The notes beneath the pieces are model-generated. The model saw only the letters and a list, made by a program, of their open reading frames with translations, made no database searches and was not told where the DNA came from. Below are positions 52,566 through 62,139 of a DNA stretch of 64,000 nucleotides, in pieces. The first letter of the stretch is position 1. Every line of letters starts with the position of its first letter. Both the position numbers and the translations under genes were made by a program. The DNA lies in assembly GCF_014650435.1 (NCBI RefSeq), contig NZ_BMUY01000001.1, forward strand, positions 310,001-374,000, written 5' to 3'. The DNA is from Streptomyces tendae (lineage in GTDB: Bacteria > Actinomycetota > Actinomycetes > Streptomycetales > Streptomycetaceae).

Positions 52566-53738
52566 TCATTCGAGCCTCGGGCTCAGCCGTTCCGGCCCGT
52601 CCTGCACCTGGTCCCGCAGCTTCTGCCGCAGCTCCAGCTCCTCGTCCGACAGTGCGCCCGGGGCCACCCGCTGCGGCACGCCGCGCACCGCCTGCCCGGG
52701 GGAGACGGGCGGTTCGTAGTGCGTGGGCGCGGTGCGCACGGTCAGGGCCGTCGTCCCGATGAGGGCGACCGTGAACGCGATCGCGGCCCGGGTCCGCAGT
52801 CGCGCCCGCCGTTCGCCGCCCCTGCGCACGGTCGGCGGTTCGGCTGCCCGCAGCCGCTCGTTCGACGCCAGCTCGGCCAGCCTCCGGTGCAGTACCTGCG
52901 GGTCGGCCAGCGCGGGCAGCCGTCCTGCGACGGCCTCGCGGGCGCGCAGCAGCCGGTTCGCCGTCGCCGGGGTGCTCGCCTCCGTCTCCGCCGCCGTCTC
53001 GGGCAGGTCCAGGCCCACACCGTCGTACAGCACGAGCGTGCGGCGGTGCCGCGGGGGGAGCCTGAGCAGGGTGTTCAGCAGCGTGCGGTCGCCGGGATCG
53101 GCGGGCGGCGGCTCCGGGTGCCGGTGACGCGGGCGCAGCCGCTGCCAGGGCGAGAGCGCGTACTCGTACGCCGTCGCCCGCACCCAGCCCACCGGGTCCC
53201 GGTCTCGGGCCACCTCGGGCCAGTGCTCCCAGGCGGCCTGGAAGGCCCGCTCCACCGACTCGCGCGCCTGCTCGCGCCGGCCGGTCAGCAGGAAGGTCTG
53301 CCGTACGAGGGCGGGGGCGCTGAACGCGTAGAGCGCGTCGAATGCCTGAGCGGGCGTCAGCGCGACGGGCTCGGGCGCCGCAACGGGCTGCGGCTGCGGC
53401 TGCGGCTGGGGTTGTGGCTGCGGCTCCGGCTGCGGCTCGGGCTTCGCGTCCGGCTCCGGCTCCGGCTGGGGCTGGGGCTTCGCCTCCGGCTCAAGTTTCG
53501 GCTCCGGCTCCGGCTCCGGCGCTTGTACCGTCTCCTCCTCGGCCAGCGTCTTCAGCAACTTCGCGTACGCCTCCCGCTTCCGGCCTCGCGGAGTCGTGCG
53601 GCCGCTCTCCCACGCACGGACCGTCGCGGGCGTGACGCCCACCCGGTCGGCGAGCTGAGTCTGTGTCAGGGCGGCGGTCTCACGCAGGCGTCGGCGGGCC
53701 TTGGGAGGGGGGAGCGGGGTCGCGGGACTGCGTGTCAC
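52566..53738 (-). CDS. HTH (XRE) domain fused to a sigma70-like module and a membrane helix
   Basis: A 390-residue protein from GTG 53738, with AAGGGG upstream. An XRE-type helix-turn-helix (about 17-46: LTQTQLADRVGVTPATVRAW) is followed by a Glu/Pro/Gln-rich hinge with PQPQPQPQPQP (71-120). An ECF sigma-like region 2 (ALVRQTFLLTGRREQARESV) and a region 4-like helix-turn-helix (LLRLPPRHRRTLVLYDGVG) come next. One membrane helix (about 318-333) leaves a short C-terminal tail outside. Helix-turn-helix proteins joined to degenerate sigma domains occur in Streptomyces, with functions mostly unknown. The upstream promoter is exceptionally AT-rich. Confidence 0.78.
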   Translation of the reverse strand: MTRSPATPLPPPKARRRLRETAALTQTQLADRVGVTPATVRAWESGRTTPRGRKREAYAKLLKTLAEEETVQAPEPEPEPKLEPEAKPQPQPEPEPDAKPEPQPEPQPQPQPQPQPQPVAAPEPVALTPAQAFDALYAFSAPALVRQTFLLTGRREQARESVERAFQAAWEHWPEVARDRDPVGWVRATAYEYALSPWQRLRPRHRHPEPPPADPGDRTLLNTLLRLPPRHRRTLVLYDGVGLDLPETAAETEASTPATANRLLRAREAVAGRLPALADPQVLHRRLAELASNERLRAAEPPTVRRGGERRARLRTRAAIAFTVALIGTTALTVRTAPTHYEPPVSPGQAVRGVPQRVAPGALSDEELELRQKLRDQVQDGPERLSPRLE

Positions 53739-53760
53739 AGGGCACCCCTTCGTACGAAAA

Positions 53761-53789
53761 AGTACATAAGCATATATTGAGCGACACAA
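53761..53789 (-). promoter_or_regulatory. AT-rich promoter of the HTH/sigma-like gene
   Basis: On the minus strand TTGTGT (53784-53789) and TGTACT (53761-53766) are 17 bp apart within a region of about 30 bp that is two-thirds AT. A short inverted repeat, GTAC, 6 bp, GTAC, overlaps the start side and could be an operator. Confidence 0.55.
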
Positions 53790-53834
53790 CGGTGCTTCGC
53801 CCGTTACACCGCGAAAGCGCGTGTCGTTGGGAGC

Positions 53835-55547
53835 ATGGCGGGCGTGATCCAGACGACCGCTCGACCAGCCCCGCTCTCCCTGTTGCGCGCCCGCTGGCGG
53901 GACCGGTCGCCCGGGCTGGCCGCCGGGCTGCTCGGCGGAGTGGTCGCGGCGGTGCTGGGGCTCGCGGCGTGCGCCGCGCTCGTGACGCTGCTGTGGATCA
54001 GTTCGCCGTACCCCGACAGCGGGCCCGGGGGCGCCCTCCACGTCGCCGCCGCGCTGTGGGTGCTGGCCCACGGTGCCGAACTGGTGCGCGCCGACACGCT
54101 CTCCGGCACGCCCGCTCCCGTCGGCGTCACCCCGTTGCTGTTCCTGCTCCTGCCGGTGTGGCTGCTGCACCGCGCCGCCCGGGACGCCACGGACCCCGGG
54201 GACGGTGTGGGCGTGGCCGTGGGCGCGGCTCCCAAGGCGGGGTCCGGGGCACGCCCCGCTTGGCTGGCGGGTGCCCCGGACGCCGGGCCGCCGCCGGTCT
54301 CCGCGCGCGTGGCCTGGACGGGGGTCGTCCTCGGCTACCTCGCCGTCGCCGGGCCCGTCGTCCTGTACGCGCAGGGCGGCGCGCTGCGGCCCGCTGCGTG
54401 GTGGGCGGCGGTGTGTCTGCCGCTGGTCGCCATGGGAGCGGCGGGCGCCGGTGTGTGGACGGCGTTCGGCCGGCCGGGCGGGCCCGTGGGACGGGCGCTG
54501 CGCGTGCTGCCGCGCAAGCTGCGGGAGCTGATGGTGGAGCCGGACGCGCGCCTGGGCGCCGCGACGCGCGCCGCGGGCGCCGGTGCGGCGGTACTCGTCG
54601 GAGGCGGCGCGCTGCTGCTCGCGGTCTCCCTCGTATGGCACTCGGCCGCCGCGGGGGAGGCGTTCCTGCGGCTGACGGAGGGGTGGTCGGGGAGGTTCGC
54701 CGTCCTGCTGCTCTGTCTGACGCTGGTGCCGAACGCGGCGGTGTGGGCGGCGGTGTACGCCCTCGGCCCCGGCTTCGTCCTGGGGGCCGGGCATGTCGTG
54801 GCGCCGACCGCTTCCGCTCCCGCGGCGCTGCTGCCGCCGTTCCCGCTGCTGGCGGCGGTGCCGGACGCGGGGCCCGGTACGCCGCTGCACTGGTCGGCCG
54901 GGGCGGTGCCGCTGGTGGCGGGGGCGGTGGTGGGGTGGTTCACGGCGCGGGCGGCCTGCGCGGGCGCACCGGGCGCACCGGGCGCACCGGATGGGCCGGG
55001 CGCACTGGGTGCACCGGACGCGCCGGGGGCGGGCCCGGCCGCCGGGGTGTGGTCGTGGCGGCGGACCGCTGCCGCCGCTTTCGTGGCCGCCGTCCTGTGC
55101 GCGGTACTCGTCGCCCTGCTGGCCGCGTTCGCCGGCGGACCGCTGGGGAGCGCCGCGCTCGCCCGGTTCGGGCCGGTGTGGTGGCAGGCCGGGGGAGCGA
55201 CGCTGGCGTGGATCGGGATGGTGGCCGTTCCGGTGGCCGTGGTGGCGCGGGCGTGGCGGTGCCGGGGCGCTGCCGCGCGGGAGACGGTGGTGGAGGTCGC
55301 CGGGGCCCAGGAGGCGGCCGACGGGGGTGCGCGGCCGGGCCGGTGGGCGCGGGTCCCGGTGCCGTCCGTGGGGCGGTGGTGGAGGCGGGACACGAAGGGC
55401 GCGGAGGGCGCGAAGGGCGCGAAGGCGGAGGCCGGGGCGGACGCAGACGCGGTGCCGTTCGGGTTGTACGACGACGACGGCGGCGGGTCGGGCTATGACC
55501 TGTTGCCGGTCGACGGGACTGCGGAGCCGCCTCGCGGTGGGGGGTGA
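53835..55547 (+). CDS. PerM-like polytopic membrane protein (DUF6350)
   Basis: A 570-residue membrane protein with about nine to ten helices, including [58 protein letters not shown] and [21 protein letters not shown] Gly/Ala/Pro-rich loop ([19 protein letters not shown]) and a charged C-terminal tail ([14 protein letters not shown], then YDDDGGG) are variable. The position two genes before purN and purH is the same as Mycobacterium tuberculosis PerM (Rv0955 with Rv0956-0957), a divisome-stabilising protein; DUF6350 is the family I recall. Likely role: cell division or envelope integrity. Confidence in the PerM link is moderate and rests on synteny. Confidence 0.78.
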   Translation: MAGVIQTTARPAPLSLLRARWRDRSPGLAAGLLGGVVAAVLGLAACAALVTLLWISSPYPDSGPGGALHVAAALWVLAHGAELVRADTLSGTPAPVGVTPLLFLLLPVWLLHRAARDATDPGDGVGVAVGAAPKAGSGARPAWLAGAPDAGPPPVSARVAWTGVVLGYLAVAGPVVLYAQGGALRPAAWWAAVCLPLVAMGAAGAGVWTAFGRPGGPVGRALRVLPRKLRELMVEPDARLGAATRAAGAGAAVLVGGGALLLAVSLVWHSAAAGEAFLRLTEGWSGRFAVLLLCLTLVPNAAVWAAVYALGPGFVLGAGHVVAPTASAPAALLPPFPLLAAVPDAGPGTPLHWSAGAVPLVAGAVVGWFTARAACAGAPGAPGAPDGPGALGAPDAPGAGPAAGVWSWRRTAAAAFVAAVLCAVLVALLAAFAGGPLGSAALARFGPVWWQAGGATLAWIGMVAVPVAVVARAWRCRGAAARETVVEVAGAQEAADGGARPGRWARVPVPSVGRWWRRDTKGAEGAKGAKAEAGADADAVPFGLYDDDGGGSGYDLLPVDGTAEPPRGGG

Positions 55548-55604
55548 CGGTGGGCGCCGGGTGCCGACGGAGCCTTTTCGCCCCCGCCGCCCCTTCCCTT
55601 TCCC

Positions 55605-55680
55605 GTCCCTGGGGGCCGTGCCCCCAGACCCCCCTTCGGCCTGGACGGCCTCGTCCTCAAACGCCGGACGGGCTGGAAGA
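55605..55680. repeat. Streptomyces dispersed intergenic repeat with hairpin
   Basis: CTGGGGGC (55609-55616), CGT, GCCCCCAG (55620-55627) forms an 8-bp stem, followed by a C-rich run and then TCAAACGCCGGACGGGCTGG near 55657-55676. This stem plus sequence is, as I recall, a very common high-copy intergenic repeat in Streptomyces genomes. It sits between convergent genes and may terminate both; its end reaches the stop codon of the leftward gene. Confidence 0.7.
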
Positions 55681-55682
55681 GC

Positions 55683-56483
55683 TCAGTCCTCCGAGCCCAG
55701 GAGCGGGCGGAGCTGCTCCGGCAGGTGGCGCTCGCAGGACTGTTCCGCCGCGTTGGTCAGGGCGTCCTCGCGGCAGGTGTAGTAGTCGCTGTAGATCAAC
55801 TGGGCGCCGAAGGACGCGGCGACCAGGAGGATGGCCAGGGACGACGTGACCAGGCCGCTGATCGCGGCGGTGCGTTGCGGGCGGCCCGTCTGCTGCTCGG
55901 GCGGGGCCGGGGTGTCCGGGTCGGAGGAGGCGGTGCGCGGCTTGGCGCGCAGCGCGCTGATGCCCCAGTACAGGGCGAGGGCGCCGAGCAGCAGGGCCAC
56001 GTACGGCCAGGTGAAGAGGGCGAAGAACAGGGCCCACATGCCGCTCAGCAGGGCGTACCGGGCACGCCGCTGGGCGGGGTCCGTCGGGTCCCAGCGCGGG
56101 CCGGGGCCGCCGCTCTGGCCCTCGGGACCACCCGAACCGCCGGGTCGCTCACCGAAGCCGCCTGGGGACCGGCCGGGCTGCCGGTCGCTCCACTGGCCGC
56201 CCCACGGGGAACGCCCGCCCTCGCCCTGGGAGCCGGACGAGCCCCGGGAGTCACCGTCGCCCGACGGGTGCCGCGGCTGCCAGGGGCGGTCCGGCGTGCC
56301 CTCGGGCGGGGGCGCGAACGGGTTGTCCTGGTCGGAGGAGCCGTCCTGCCCGCCGCCGTTCTGCCGGTCCGAGGGCGTGTCGGGCGGTGACGAGGGGCGC
56401 TCCCGCAGCAACACGGTGCTGCGCTCCCCTGGCTGCGCCGACTGCTGGGGGAGCGTGAGCAGTCGCAGGCTGCGGTCCGGCAT
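55683..56483 (-). CDS. Two-helix membrane protein with Gly/Pro/Ser-rich N-terminus
   Basis: About 266 residues from ATG 56483 ([15 protein letters not shown]); longer starts run into unlikely sequence. Residues 20-145 are Gly/Ser/Pro/Asp-rich and disordered ([19 protein letters not shown]). A first hydrophobic stretch, [20 protein letters not shown], and a second, [20 protein letters not shown], resemble DUF4190-type paired helices. The C-terminus has two Cys ([20 protein letters not shown]) that may form a disulfide outside the cell. Function unknown. It lies between the PerM-like gene and purN, divergent from purN. Confidence 0.75.
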   Translation of the reverse strand: MPDRSLRLLTLPQQSAQPGERSTVLLRERPSSPPDTPSDRQNGGGQDGSSDQDNPFAPPPEGTPDRPWQPRHPSGDGDSRGSSGSQGEGGRSPWGGQWSDRQPGRSPGGFGERPGGSGGPEGQSGGPGPRWDPTDPAQRRARYALLSGMWALFFALFTWPYVALLLGALALYWGISALRAKPRTASSDPDTPAPPEQQTGRPQRTAAISGLVTSSLAILLVAASFGAQLIYSDYYTCREDALTNAAEQSCERHLPEQLRPLLGSED

Positions 56484-56734
56484 CAACTGAGCGTCTTCCC
56501 CTTGGCGACGATGAACGGGCGGCTGGTGGAACGGGTGAGCTGGTGAAGCGGCGAACAGGTCGGTACGTCTGGTGAACGCCCGACGCACAGGCCGCGTTCC
56601 CGCACCGGCTCCACGCAGACGCTACCTTCCGGCCACGCCCCCGTCCCGAGGGGGCCGTCCGGTGTGCCGGTATCGTTGCTGACGGTCGGCCGCTTCGTAG
56701 ACTTCCCCGTATCCGGGGACGCGAAGCATTCGTA

Positions 56735-56764
56735 CGACCGTACAAACAGATCCGACCGTACAAA
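56735..56764. promoter_or_regulatory. 12-bp direct repeat upstream of purN
   Basis: CGACCGTACAAA is repeated exactly at 56735-56746 and 56753-56764, 18 bp apart, ending 32 bp before the purN start. Such spacing fits a regulator binding one face of the helix. I see no other feature in the 312 bp between 56483 and purN. Confidence 0.55.
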
Positions 56765-56795
56765 GTGATTCGCTTTCCCGAGAAAGGCCCCCACC

Positions 56796-57443
56796 GTGGC
56801 CGCCAAGCCCGTGGACCGGCGAGCCAAGCGCCTCGTCGTGCTGGTCTCCGGATCCGGCACCAACCTCCAGGCACTCCTCGACGAGATCGCCTCCACCGGC
56901 GCCGACGCCTACGGGGCCGAGATCGTGGCCGTCGGAGCCGACCGCGACGGCATCGAAGGGCTCGCCCGCGCCGAGCGTGCCGGGGTGGCGACCTTCGTAC
57001 GGAAGGTCAAGGACTACGGCACCCGTGAGGAGTGGGACGCGGCGCTCGCCGAGGCCGTCGCCGCCCACGAGCCGGACCTCGTCGTCTCGGCCGGGTTCAT
57101 GAAGATCGTGGGGAAGGAGTTCCTCGCGCGGTTCGGCGGGCGGTTCGTCAACACCCACCCCGCCCTCCTCCCCAGTTTCCCGGGGGCCCACGGTGTGCGG
57201 GACGCGCTCGCGTACGGCGCCAGGGTCACCGGCTGCACCGTCCACTTCGTCGACGACGGCGTCGACACCGGGCCGATCATCGCGCAGGGCGTGGTGGAGG
57301 TCCGGGACGAGGACTACGAAGACGAAGGTGCCGCTCTGCACGAGCGCATCAAGGAAGTCGAGCGAAGGCTGCTCGTCGATGTCGTGGGGCGGCTCGCCCG
57401 CAACGGCTATCGCATTGAGGGACGAAAGGTAGTTATCCAGTGA
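56796..57443 (+). CDS. purN: Phosphoribosylglycinamide formyltransferase
   Basis: A 215-residue enzyme that formylates GAR from 10-formyl-tetrahydrofolate in the third step of purine synthesis. The GTG at 56796 has GAGAAAGG upstream. The N-terminus [19 protein letters not shown] is the nucleotide-binding loop, and the catalytic Asn/His/Asp lie in [15 protein letters not shown] and the [15 protein letters not shown] block. The stop overlaps the purH start by GTGA, so the genes are coupled. Confidence 0.97.
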   Translation: MAAKPVDRRAKRLVVLVSGSGTNLQALLDEIASTGADAYGAEIVAVGADRDGIEGLARAERAGVATFVRKVKDYGTREEWDAALAEAVAAHEPDLVVSAGFMKIVGKEFLARFGGRFVNTHPALLPSFPGAHGVRDALAYGARVTGCTVHFVDDGVDTGPIIAQGVVEVRDEDYEDEGAALHERIKEVERRLLVDVVGRLARNGYRIEGRKVVIQ

Positions 57444-59011
57444 CCGCCACCGCCGGAAGCAACAAGCGGGCCATCCGTCGCGCACTCGTCAGCGTCTACG
57501 ACAAGACCGGGCTGGAAGAGCTCGCGCGCGGGCTGCACGAGGCCGGCGTCGAGCTGGTCTCCACCGGGTCCACCGCCGGGCGGATCGCCGCCGCCGGTGT
57601 CCCCGTCACCAAGGTCGAGGAGCTGACCGGCTTCCCCGAGTGCCTGGACGGCCGGGTCAAGACCCTGCACCCCAAGGTGCACGCCGGCATCCTCGCCGAC
57701 CTGCGTCTGGAGAGCCACCGGCAGCAGCTCGACGAGCTGGGCGTGGCGCCGTTCGACCTGGTCGTGAGCAACCTCTACCCGTTCCGCGAGACCGTCGCCT
57801 CGGGCGCCACCCCGGACGAGTGCGTCGAGCAGATCGACATCGGCGGCCCCTCGATGGTGCGCGCCGCCGCCAAGAACCACCCGTCGGTCGCCATCGTCAC
57901 CAGCCCCGCCCGGTACGCCGACGTGCTCTCGGCGGTCAAGGACGGCGGCTTCGACCTGGCCGCCCGCAAGCGCCTGGCCGCCGAGGCCTTCCAGCACACC
58001 GCCGCGTACGACGTGGCCGTCGCCTCCTGGTTCGCCGCCGAGTACGCCCCCGTCGACGAGTCCGGCTTCCCCGACTTCCTCGGCGCCACCTACGAGCGCG
58101 CCCACACCCTGCGCTACGGCGAGAACCCGCACCAGCCCGCCGCGCTCTACACCTCCCCCGAGGGCGGTGGCCTCGCACAGGCCGAGCAGCTGCACGGCAA
58201 GGAGATGTCGTACAACAACTACACGGACACGGACGCCGCCCGCCGTGCCGCGTACGACCACGCCGAGCCCTGCGTCGCGATCATCAAGCACGCCAACCCG
58301 TGCGGCATCGCGGTCGGCGCCGACGTCGCCGATGCGCACCGCAAGGCGCACGACTGCGACCCGCTGTCCGCGTTCGGCGGCGTGATCGCGGTCAACCGGC
58401 CGGTGTCCAAGGAGATGGCCGAGCGGGTCGCCGAGATCTTCACCGAGGTCATCGTCGCGCCGGACTACGAGGACGGCGCGCTCGAAGCCCTCACCAAGAA
58501 GAAGAACATCCGCGTGCTGCGCGCCCCCGAGGCGCCCACCGCCCCGGTCGAGGTCAAGCCCATCGACGGCGGTGCCCTCCTCCAGGTCACCGACCGCCTC
58601 CAGGCCGAGGGCGACGACCCGGCCACCTGGACCCTCGCGACCGGCGAGGCCCTCTCCGAGGCGGAGCTGGCCGAGCTGGCCTTCGCCTGGAAGGCGTGCC
58701 GGGCCGTCAAGTCCAACGCGATCCTCCTCGCCAAGGACGGTGCCTCCGTCGGCGTCGGCATGGGCCAGGTCAACCGGGTCGACTCCGCGAAGCTCGCGGT
58801 GGAGCGGGCCGGCGCCGAGCGCGCGCAGGGGGCGTACGCCGCCTCCGACGCGTTCTTCCCCTTCCCGGACGGCCTGGAGATCCTCACCGCGGCCGGTGTG
58901 AAGGCCGTGGTCCAGCCCGGCGGCTCGGTCCGCGACGAGCTGGTCGTCGAGGCGGCGAAGAAGGCCGGCGTGACGATGTACTTCACGGGGACGCGGCACT
59001 TCTTCCACTGA
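57440..59011 (+). CDS. purH: Bifunctional AICAR formyltransferase / IMP cyclohydrolase
   Basis: A 523-residue bifunctional enzyme that carries out the last two steps to IMP. The GTG at 57440 overlaps purN. The N-terminal IMP cyclohydrolase (MGS-like) domain has [32 protein letters not shown] and [17 protein letters not shown]. The C-terminal AICAR transformylase has the family signatures [13 protein letters not shown] and [14 protein letters not shown]; the Lys/His in KHANPCG is catalytic. It ends with [15 protein letters not shown]. Length is normal. A 15-bp terminator follows. Confidence 0.98.
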   Translation: MTATAGSNKRAIRRALVSVYDKTGLEELARGLHEAGVELVSTGSTAGRIAAAGVPVTKVEELTGFPECLDGRVKTLHPKVHAGILADLRLESHRQQLDELGVAPFDLVVSNLYPFRETVASGATPDECVEQIDIGGPSMVRAAAKNHPSVAIVTSPARYADVLSAVKDGGFDLAARKRLAAEAFQHTAAYDVAVASWFAAEYAPVDESGFPDFLGATYERAHTLRYGENPHQPAALYTSPEGGGLAQAEQLHGKEMSYNNYTDTDAARRAAYDHAEPCVAIIKHANPCGIAVGADVADAHRKAHDCDPLSAFGGVIAVNRPVSKEMAERVAEIFTEVIVAPDYEDGALEALTKKKNIRVLRAPEAPTAPVEVKPIDGGALLQVTDRLQAEGDDPATWTLATGEALSEAELAELAFAWKACRAVKSNAILLAKDGASVGVGMGQVNRVDSAKLAVERAGAERAQGAYAASDAFFPFPDGLEILTAAGVKAVVQPGGSVRDELVVEAAKKAGVTMYFTGTRHFFH

Positions 59012-59085
59012 GCGGCGGTACATGCGGGGCCGCCCGCCGGCAGTGCCCGCCACCGCTGCTGAGTCGCCCCGTTGCCACGCCCACC

Positions 59086-59124
59086 CCGCGGCCCGTCCTC
59101 CCTCAGGGAGAGGACGGGCCGCGG
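59086..59124. terminator. Bidirectional terminator after purH
   Basis: A perfect 15-bp stem, CCGCGGCCCGTCCTC (59086-59100) with GAGGACGGGCCGCGG (59110-59124), 9-nt loop, between convergent purH and the kinase gene. Confidence 0.85.
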
Positions 59125-59140
59125 CGCTGCCCCGAGGCCG

Positions 59141-60502
59141 TCACCGAGACTCCTCGCTCTTGCGCAACGCCCGCCACGTCGCCGGGCCCACCATGCCGTC
59201 CGCGTCCAGGCCCGCCCGCTGCTGGAAGGTGACGACCGCGCCCTGGGTCTTCGGGCCGAAGTCGCCGTCCACCTCGCCCACCTCCTCGATGCCGTGGAGG
59301 TGGCGGAGCAGGCACTGCAACTCCCTGACCTGGCTGCCGCCGTCTCCCCGCTTGATGGTGAAGTCCCAGGTGCCGCTGTGGCCCGCCATGTAGCCGGCGC
59401 CGTGCGCGGCGTCCTCGTACACCACGGGCTTCTCGCAGGTGGGAGGCGCCGCGGCAGCCGGGGCCGGTTCCCAGGGGGCGGTGTAGGCGAGGCTCACCGC
59501 AGCCGCGATCGCCGCCGTGACCGCCGCCGACAGGACGGGCCGCCGCCACCGGCGGGGGCGCAGCCTCGGCAGCCGTGCCGACCGGGAGGCCCCCGTCGCC
59601 TCCTCCACCCGGCGCAGCAGCACGGCGGTATCGGTGGCGCGTTCCGCGTGGGTCGGGGCCAGGCAGTCCCGCAGGATGTCCCGCCAGGCGTCGGGCAGGG
59701 CGGGGGACAGGCGCAGTTCCTCACGGCCTCGGGCGTAGCGCATCGCGGCGTCGGAGCGTGTCTCCGAGGTGCCGCCGGGCAGCGGGAAGGCACCGGTGAG
59801 GACGACGTGCGCGAGGACGCCGAAGGCCCACACGTCGGCCGACGGGCGGATGCGGGTGCCGCGTTCGTCGACCTCGGGCCACAGGAGTTCGGGCGGGGTG
59901 TAGTCCGGGGTGGCGAAGGCGGGCGTGTAGGCGTGGGTGCCCTCCAGCTCGGCGGCCATGTTGAAGTCGGCGAGGCGGACCGAACCGTCCGCCATCAGCA
60001 GCACGTTGGCCGGCTTCAGGTCGCCGTGCACCCAGCCCGCGTGGTGCAGCTGGTGCAGGCCCTCGCAGATCTGGGCCAGCAGGGCCGGCCCGGACTCCGG
60101 GACCGGCGTCCGCGCCAGTACGGCGTCCAGGGAACCCTCGGCCCGCTCCAGGACGAGGACGGTCGCGCCGTCCAGCTCGGGACGGTCCGGATCGTCGACC
60201 GTCAGCGCGTCGTACATCCGGATGAGGCGGGGCGCCCGCAGCCGCCGCAGCACCTGCACCTCGCGTTCGGCCAGGTCGCGCAGGTGGTGCAGCTGGCGCG
60301 GGGTGCGGGTGCCGGTGGGCAGGAACTTCAGTGCCGCCCGGCGCGGCGGTTCGCCGCCGTCGGACGTGCCCGGCACGCCGGACGCGTCGCGGACCGCCTC
60401 GTAGACGGTGGCGAACGCGCCGGAGGCGACCGGCTCGCCCACCTCCCACGGCCCGACCCGGTATCCCTTCGGCACCGGGACCGCGTACGGCCGCCCGGTC
60501 AC
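59141..60502 (-). CDS. Transmembrane Ser/Thr kinase with extracellular peptidoglycan-binding domain
   Basis: A 453-residue protein. The kinase domain (about 15-300) has an altered glycine loop (VASGAFATVY), Lys59 (AALKFL), the catalytic Asp161 in HGDLKPAN (Gly in place of Arg, a non-RD kinase) and Asp179 in DFN rather than DFG. One membrane helix (about 322-341) leads out. The external part has a Cys-containing linker and a PG_binding_1 domain (386-448) with SQVRELQCLLRHL and the typical GDFGPKTQGAVVTFQQRAGL. It overlaps its FHA-domain partner by 4 bp, a typical kinase/reader pair. Likely a wall-state sensor. It is unrelated in layout to the five-kinase cluster. Confidence 0.93.
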   Translation of the reverse strand: MTGRPYAVPVPKGYRVGPWEVGEPVASGAFATVYEAVRDASGVPGTSDGGEPPRRAALKFLPTGTRTPRQLHHLRDLAEREVQVLRRLRAPRLIRMYDALTVDDPDRPELDGATVLVLERAEGSLDAVLARTPVPESGPALLAQICEGLHQLHHAGWVHGDLKPANVLLMADGSVRLADFNMAAELEGTHAYTPAFATPDYTPPELLWPEVDERGTRIRPSADVWAFGVLAHVVLTGAFPLPGGTSETRSDAAMRYARGREELRLSPALPDAWRDILRDCLAPTHAERATDTAVLLRRVEEATGASRSARLPRLRPRRWRRPVLSAAVTAAIAAAVSLAYTAPWEPAPAAAAPPTCEKPVVYEDAAHGAGYMAGHSGTWDFTIKRGDGGSQVRELQCLLRHLHGIEEVGEVDGDFGPKTQGAVVTFQQRAGLDADGMVGPATWRALRKSEESR

Positions 60503-61242
60503 CGCTTCGCCCCGCTCGGGACCGGCGCGAGCACCACGAGGTCGTCCTCGCGGACCAGGTCGAAGCGGAGGGCGAGGGAGGCCAGCGACTCCTTCTTGCC
60601 GTGGGTGCGCCGGCCCGCCTCCGCGGTCTCCGGGCCGGGTCTCAGCCGCAGTTTGACGGCGAGGTAGTCGATGTTCCAGTACACGGCGGAGCGGCTGACC
60701 TTGGGCCAGCTGGGCCGCAGCCGCTCCACGATCTCCTCGACCGCGGGCAGCGGCGCCCGGGGTTCACCGCGCAGGCGGCGCTCGCACAGGGCGGCCAGCA
60801 CCGCGAAGTACCGTTTGGTACGGTCCAGCGCGAACGCCGGTACGGTGCCGGTCCCCTCCAGTCCCCGGCGCTCGACGCTGCGGAAGGCGTGCCGCGGTGC
60901 CCAGACGTCGAAGCTGAGCAGGTCCCCGGCGGCGGGCAGGGTCACGCGCGACAGCTCGAACGGCACGGGTGCCTCCACGCGGCCCGGCGCGACCTTGATG
61001 TGCTCGCCGGCCCCCTCCGGGTTCTCCACCACGTAGGTCTGGTCCTCGCTGAGGTTGCTCAGCAGCCAGAACGTCCGGTGTGCGGTGATCTCCCCGGCGA
61101 CCCGTGGCACGCCCTCGTGCGCGATGGTGAGTCCGCCGCTGCCGGACTCCGCCCGGCCGAACTCGACGCGGTCCCCGGTGCCGATCCTCAGTTGTTCCGC
61201 GACGCTGCCGCACGACGGCGGTACGACGATGACGCTGTACAT
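60499..61242 (-). CDS. FHA-like domain protein, partner of the peptidoglycan-binding kinase
   Basis: A 247-residue cytosolic protein. The N-terminal 100 residues have an FHA-like pattern: IGTGDRVEFGRAESGSG (Gly-Arg) and LLSNLSEDQTYVVENPEG. The C-terminal half looks like a winged-helix or coiled domain (AVLAALCERRLRGEP and VSRSAVYWNIDYLAVKL). FHA domains bind phosphothreonine, here probably on the adjacent kinase. The start ATG at 61242 lies upstream and the 3' end overlaps the kinase start by 4 bp, so the two are translationally coupled. Confidence 0.85.
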   Translation of the reverse strand: MYSVIVVPPSCGSVAEQLRIGTGDRVEFGRAESGSGGLTIAHEGVPRVAGEITAHRTFWLLSNLSEDQTYVVENPEGAGEHIKVAPGRVEAPVPFELSRVTLPAAGDLLSFDVWAPRHAFRSVERRGLEGTGTVPAFALDRTKRYFAVLAALCERRLRGEPRAPLPAVEEIVERLRPSWPKVSRSAVYWNIDYLAVKLRLRPGPETAEAGRRTHGKKESLASLALRFDLVREDDLVVLAPVPSGAKR

Positions 61243-61387
61243 GGAGTCGTCCCCCTCCCCCGATTCCCCTCGGGGTCAACTTTCCCCAGTCCAACAGGGG
61301 GCAGCGTACGAGGAGCGGGCGAGGGTCACCCAAGGGTTCGGGCCCTTCGGCGGGTCGGTGACGTCGGAGACGTCGGAACGGCGAAAG

Positions 61388-61429
61388 GGCGGCCCCCGGT
61401 CCCCTCCGCGGAGGAGACCGAGGGCCGCC
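61388..61429 (-). terminator. Terminator of the I36-like gene
   Basis: Outer stem GGCGGCCC (61388-61395) with GGGCCGCC (61422-61429), continuing inward through CGGTC/GACCG and CCTCC/GGAGG. On the minus strand it is followed by TTT. It lies between the I36-like gene and the FHA gene. Confidence 0.75.
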
Positions 61430-61466
61430 GTAGACCGGGACGGACAAGCCGGCCCGGAAGGGCGGA

Positions 61467-61937
61467 TCAGCAGGGGCGCAGCGACCAGATCGGGTCCCAG
61501 GCCGCCGTGCCCGCGTCGTAGGCCCTCGACGTCCAGCGGACGCTGCCGTCCTTGTTGAAGAACTTGGCGACCGTGCCCGGCGTCTGGTTGTTGGTGAAGG
61601 GTCCGTCGCCGGTCCAGTTGGTGAGGTTCCACGTCTGGCACTTGTAGAAGTCGAACTTCGTGCCCTTGACGATCATGCACAGGTGGCCGTAGCCGCAGGC
61701 CAGGTCCCGGGCGCCCAGGGTCTTGGGCGCGTCCGTCACGGTCAGGCCCCGGTACTCGACCGCGTCCGCGGTCACGCGCAGGGGCTTCGGGCTGTCGGCC
61801 AGCACCTGTTCGGCCTTCTGCTGGAGGCCGGTCACCCGGGTGCCGTCCGGGTCGTCGGCGGCCGTGGCCGCGACCGTGGAGCCGGCGGCGAGGGCCGTGG
61901 CCGCGACGAGGAGTGCTGCGGGCTTGATGAGGTTCAT
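61467..61937 (-). CDS. Secreted peptidase-inhibitor-like (I36) small protein
   Basis: A 156-residue exported protein. The ATG at 61937 has GGGGGAACAACG before it. The signal peptide MNLIKPAALLVAATALAAG ends near ATAADDP. The mature domain (residues 80-156) is a beta/gamma-crystallin-like stretch: DLACGYGHLCMIVKG, YKCQTWNLTNWTG, GTVAKFFNKDGSVRW and a C-terminal Cys. This matches the Streptomyces metalloproteinase inhibitor (SMPI)/I36 family. Four Cys suggest two disulfides. Target protease unknown. Confidence 0.78.
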   Translation of the reverse strand: MNLIKPAALLVAATALAAGSTVAATAADDPDGTRVTGLQQKAEQVLADSPKPLRVTADAVEYRGLTVTDAPKTLGARDLACGYGHLCMIVKGTKFDFYKCQTWNLTNWTGDGPFTNNQTPGTVAKFFNKDGSVRWTSRAYDAGTAAWDPIWSLRPC

Positions 61938-62139
61938 CGTTGTTCCCCCGTGAACGTCGGTGTGTCTTCCCGCCGAAGCGGTGTGCCCACACCGTGCCCC
62001 CGGACGGCCGCGGGGCGGAACCTCGCAATTCCCAGGGTCACTTCTCGCCGCGCGGCGGGTACGTCTGGAGGCGGTGAGCGACGCGGCGGCGCAGTCGCGG
62101 TACTCCGGGGCAGCCCGCCCACGTCGCTCACCCCGCCTG

